Source: Verrucomicrobiia bacterium
GTDB lineage: Bacteria; Verrucomicrobiota; Verrucomicrobiia; Limisphaerales; Palsa-1400
Direction: 5' to 3'
Assembly (NCBI GenBank): GCA_025934545.1
Contig: JAICXV010000195.1
Span: 1 to 5,603, forward strand
DNA: 5,603 nucleotides
The position numbers were made by a program, and so were the translations under genes. Position 1 is the first letter of the stretch. The number at the start of each line of letters is the position of its first letter. Of the stretch, positions 5,287-5,603 are shown piece by piece. Under the pieces are notes generated by a model. The model was not told the origin of the DNA. It saw only the letters and a list, made by a program, of their open reading frames with translations, and did not search any database.

Positions 5287-5603
5287 TTGAACATTCTTTG
5301 GCTCAAAACCGGCCCGCTGCATCCGCTGGACACTGGCGGAAAGTTGCGCACTTACCACATGCTGCGCGCGCTCCGGAAGGGCAATCGCGTTACGTTTCTC
5401 GCGCTGTGCTCACCGGAACAACGTGCCGCAACAAAGAAAGCTGGAGAGTATTCGGATGCTCAGGTGTGGGTCGCCTGGCAGGAAACGCCTAAACGTAGCC
5501 CGCGCTTTTTTACAGAATTGGGAACGAACCTTCTGCTCGCGGATCTGCCATACGTCATTTCCAAGTATCGTTCGGCGGAAATGGCAAAAGTAATCCGCCA
5601 ATA
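5287..5603 (+). CDS. Glycosyltransferase, family-4-like N-terminal part (runs off window)
   Basis: The frame stays open from TTG 5287 to the window edge, giving 105 complete residues and no stop. The start MNILWLKTGPLHPLDTGG followed by KLRTYHMLRALRKGNRVTFL is the characteristic N-terminus of GT-B fold, GT4-type sugar transferases: a first beta strand, a Gly-Gly loop, a helix and a second strand ending TFLAL (36-40). The later WVAWQETPKRSPRFFTEL and DLPYVISKYRS fit the same group, as far as I recall. Such enzymes transfer sugars from nucleotide donors during capsule, exopolysaccharide or cell-surface glycan synthesis in the cytoplasm. TTG is chosen because the family's first strand begins right there. 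The upstream frame is open but reads through the inverted repeats and has no better start. Only a weak GGCGG precedes it. The donor-binding C-terminal half is outside the window. Confidence 0.85.
   Translation, partial: MNILWLKTGPLHPLDTGGKLRTYHMLRALRKGNRVTFLALCSPEQRAATKKAGEYSDAQVWVAWQETPKRSPRFFTELGTNLLLADLPYVISKYRSAEMAKVIRQ

Noticed and set aside
5277..5601. ORFs 5277-5492 (plus) and 5410-5601 (minus) at the right edge
   Set aside because: Both are alternative frames of the glycosyltransferase, whose frame is clearly family-like and open to the edge.
1..5603. CRISPR array, tRNA/rRNA genes, insertion sequence or phage genes
   Set aside because: No regularly spaced long repeats, cloverleaf or rRNA-like sequence, transposase motif or terminal repeats with target duplication were found on reading both strands.

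Overview
The window looks like a chromosomal segment of a moderately GC-rich, free-living Gram-negative bacterium. The best guess is a member of Verrucomicrobiota (Pedosphaera/Limisphaerales type). That guess rests on remembered resemblance of several proteins and intergenic palindromes to that group, not on a search. No rRNA, tRNA, CRISPR array, transposase or phage gene was seen, and nothing indicates a mobile island.

Layout. (1) 13-366, minus: a small predicted secreted protein with a good signal peptide, possibly cut short by an in-frame stop near the window edge, with a plausible promoter at 398-426. (2) 367-1000: a 634-base stretch with no confident gene. It holds that promoter, a GC-rich hairpin (477-497), a doubtful 64-codon ORF (523-717, minus), five copies of a TAACGGC-like motif (740-831) and a short hairpin (836-852). 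(3) 1001-2755, plus: a complete thiamine-diphosphate enzyme of the pyruvate oxidase/pyruvate:quinone oxidoreductase type, with a strong Shine-Dalgarno. A perfect 20-base palindrome follows (2762-2781), then a 46-residue single-pass membrane protein (2802-2942, plus). (4) 2967-5070, minus: a two-component system convergent with the oxidase. The histidine kinase (four membrane segments, PAS, HisKA_3, HATPase) is transcribed first and overlaps the NarL-type response regulator by 23 bases. (5) 5071-5286: a spacer with nested inverted repeats. (6) 5287 to the window end, plus: the N-terminal 105 residues of a family-4-like glycosyltransferase with a TTG start.

How they may work together. The oxidase probably decarboxylates pyruvate (or a related 2-oxo acid) to acetate or acetyl phosphate and passes electrons to a quinone or oxygen. 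The small membrane protein may be co-transcribed with it. The kinase/regulator pair is a classic NarX/NarL-style or UhpB/UhpA-style system whose input appears to come from the membrane or the cytoplasmic PAS domain, since no sizeable periplasmic domain exists. A link between this system and the oxidase is possible from adjacency only. The secreted protein and the glycosyltransferase look functionally separate. Nothing here is clearly an undescribed system. The most worthwhile leads are the TAACGGC motif array upstream of the oxidase, the oxidase/small-membrane-protein pair and the perfect palindrome between them.
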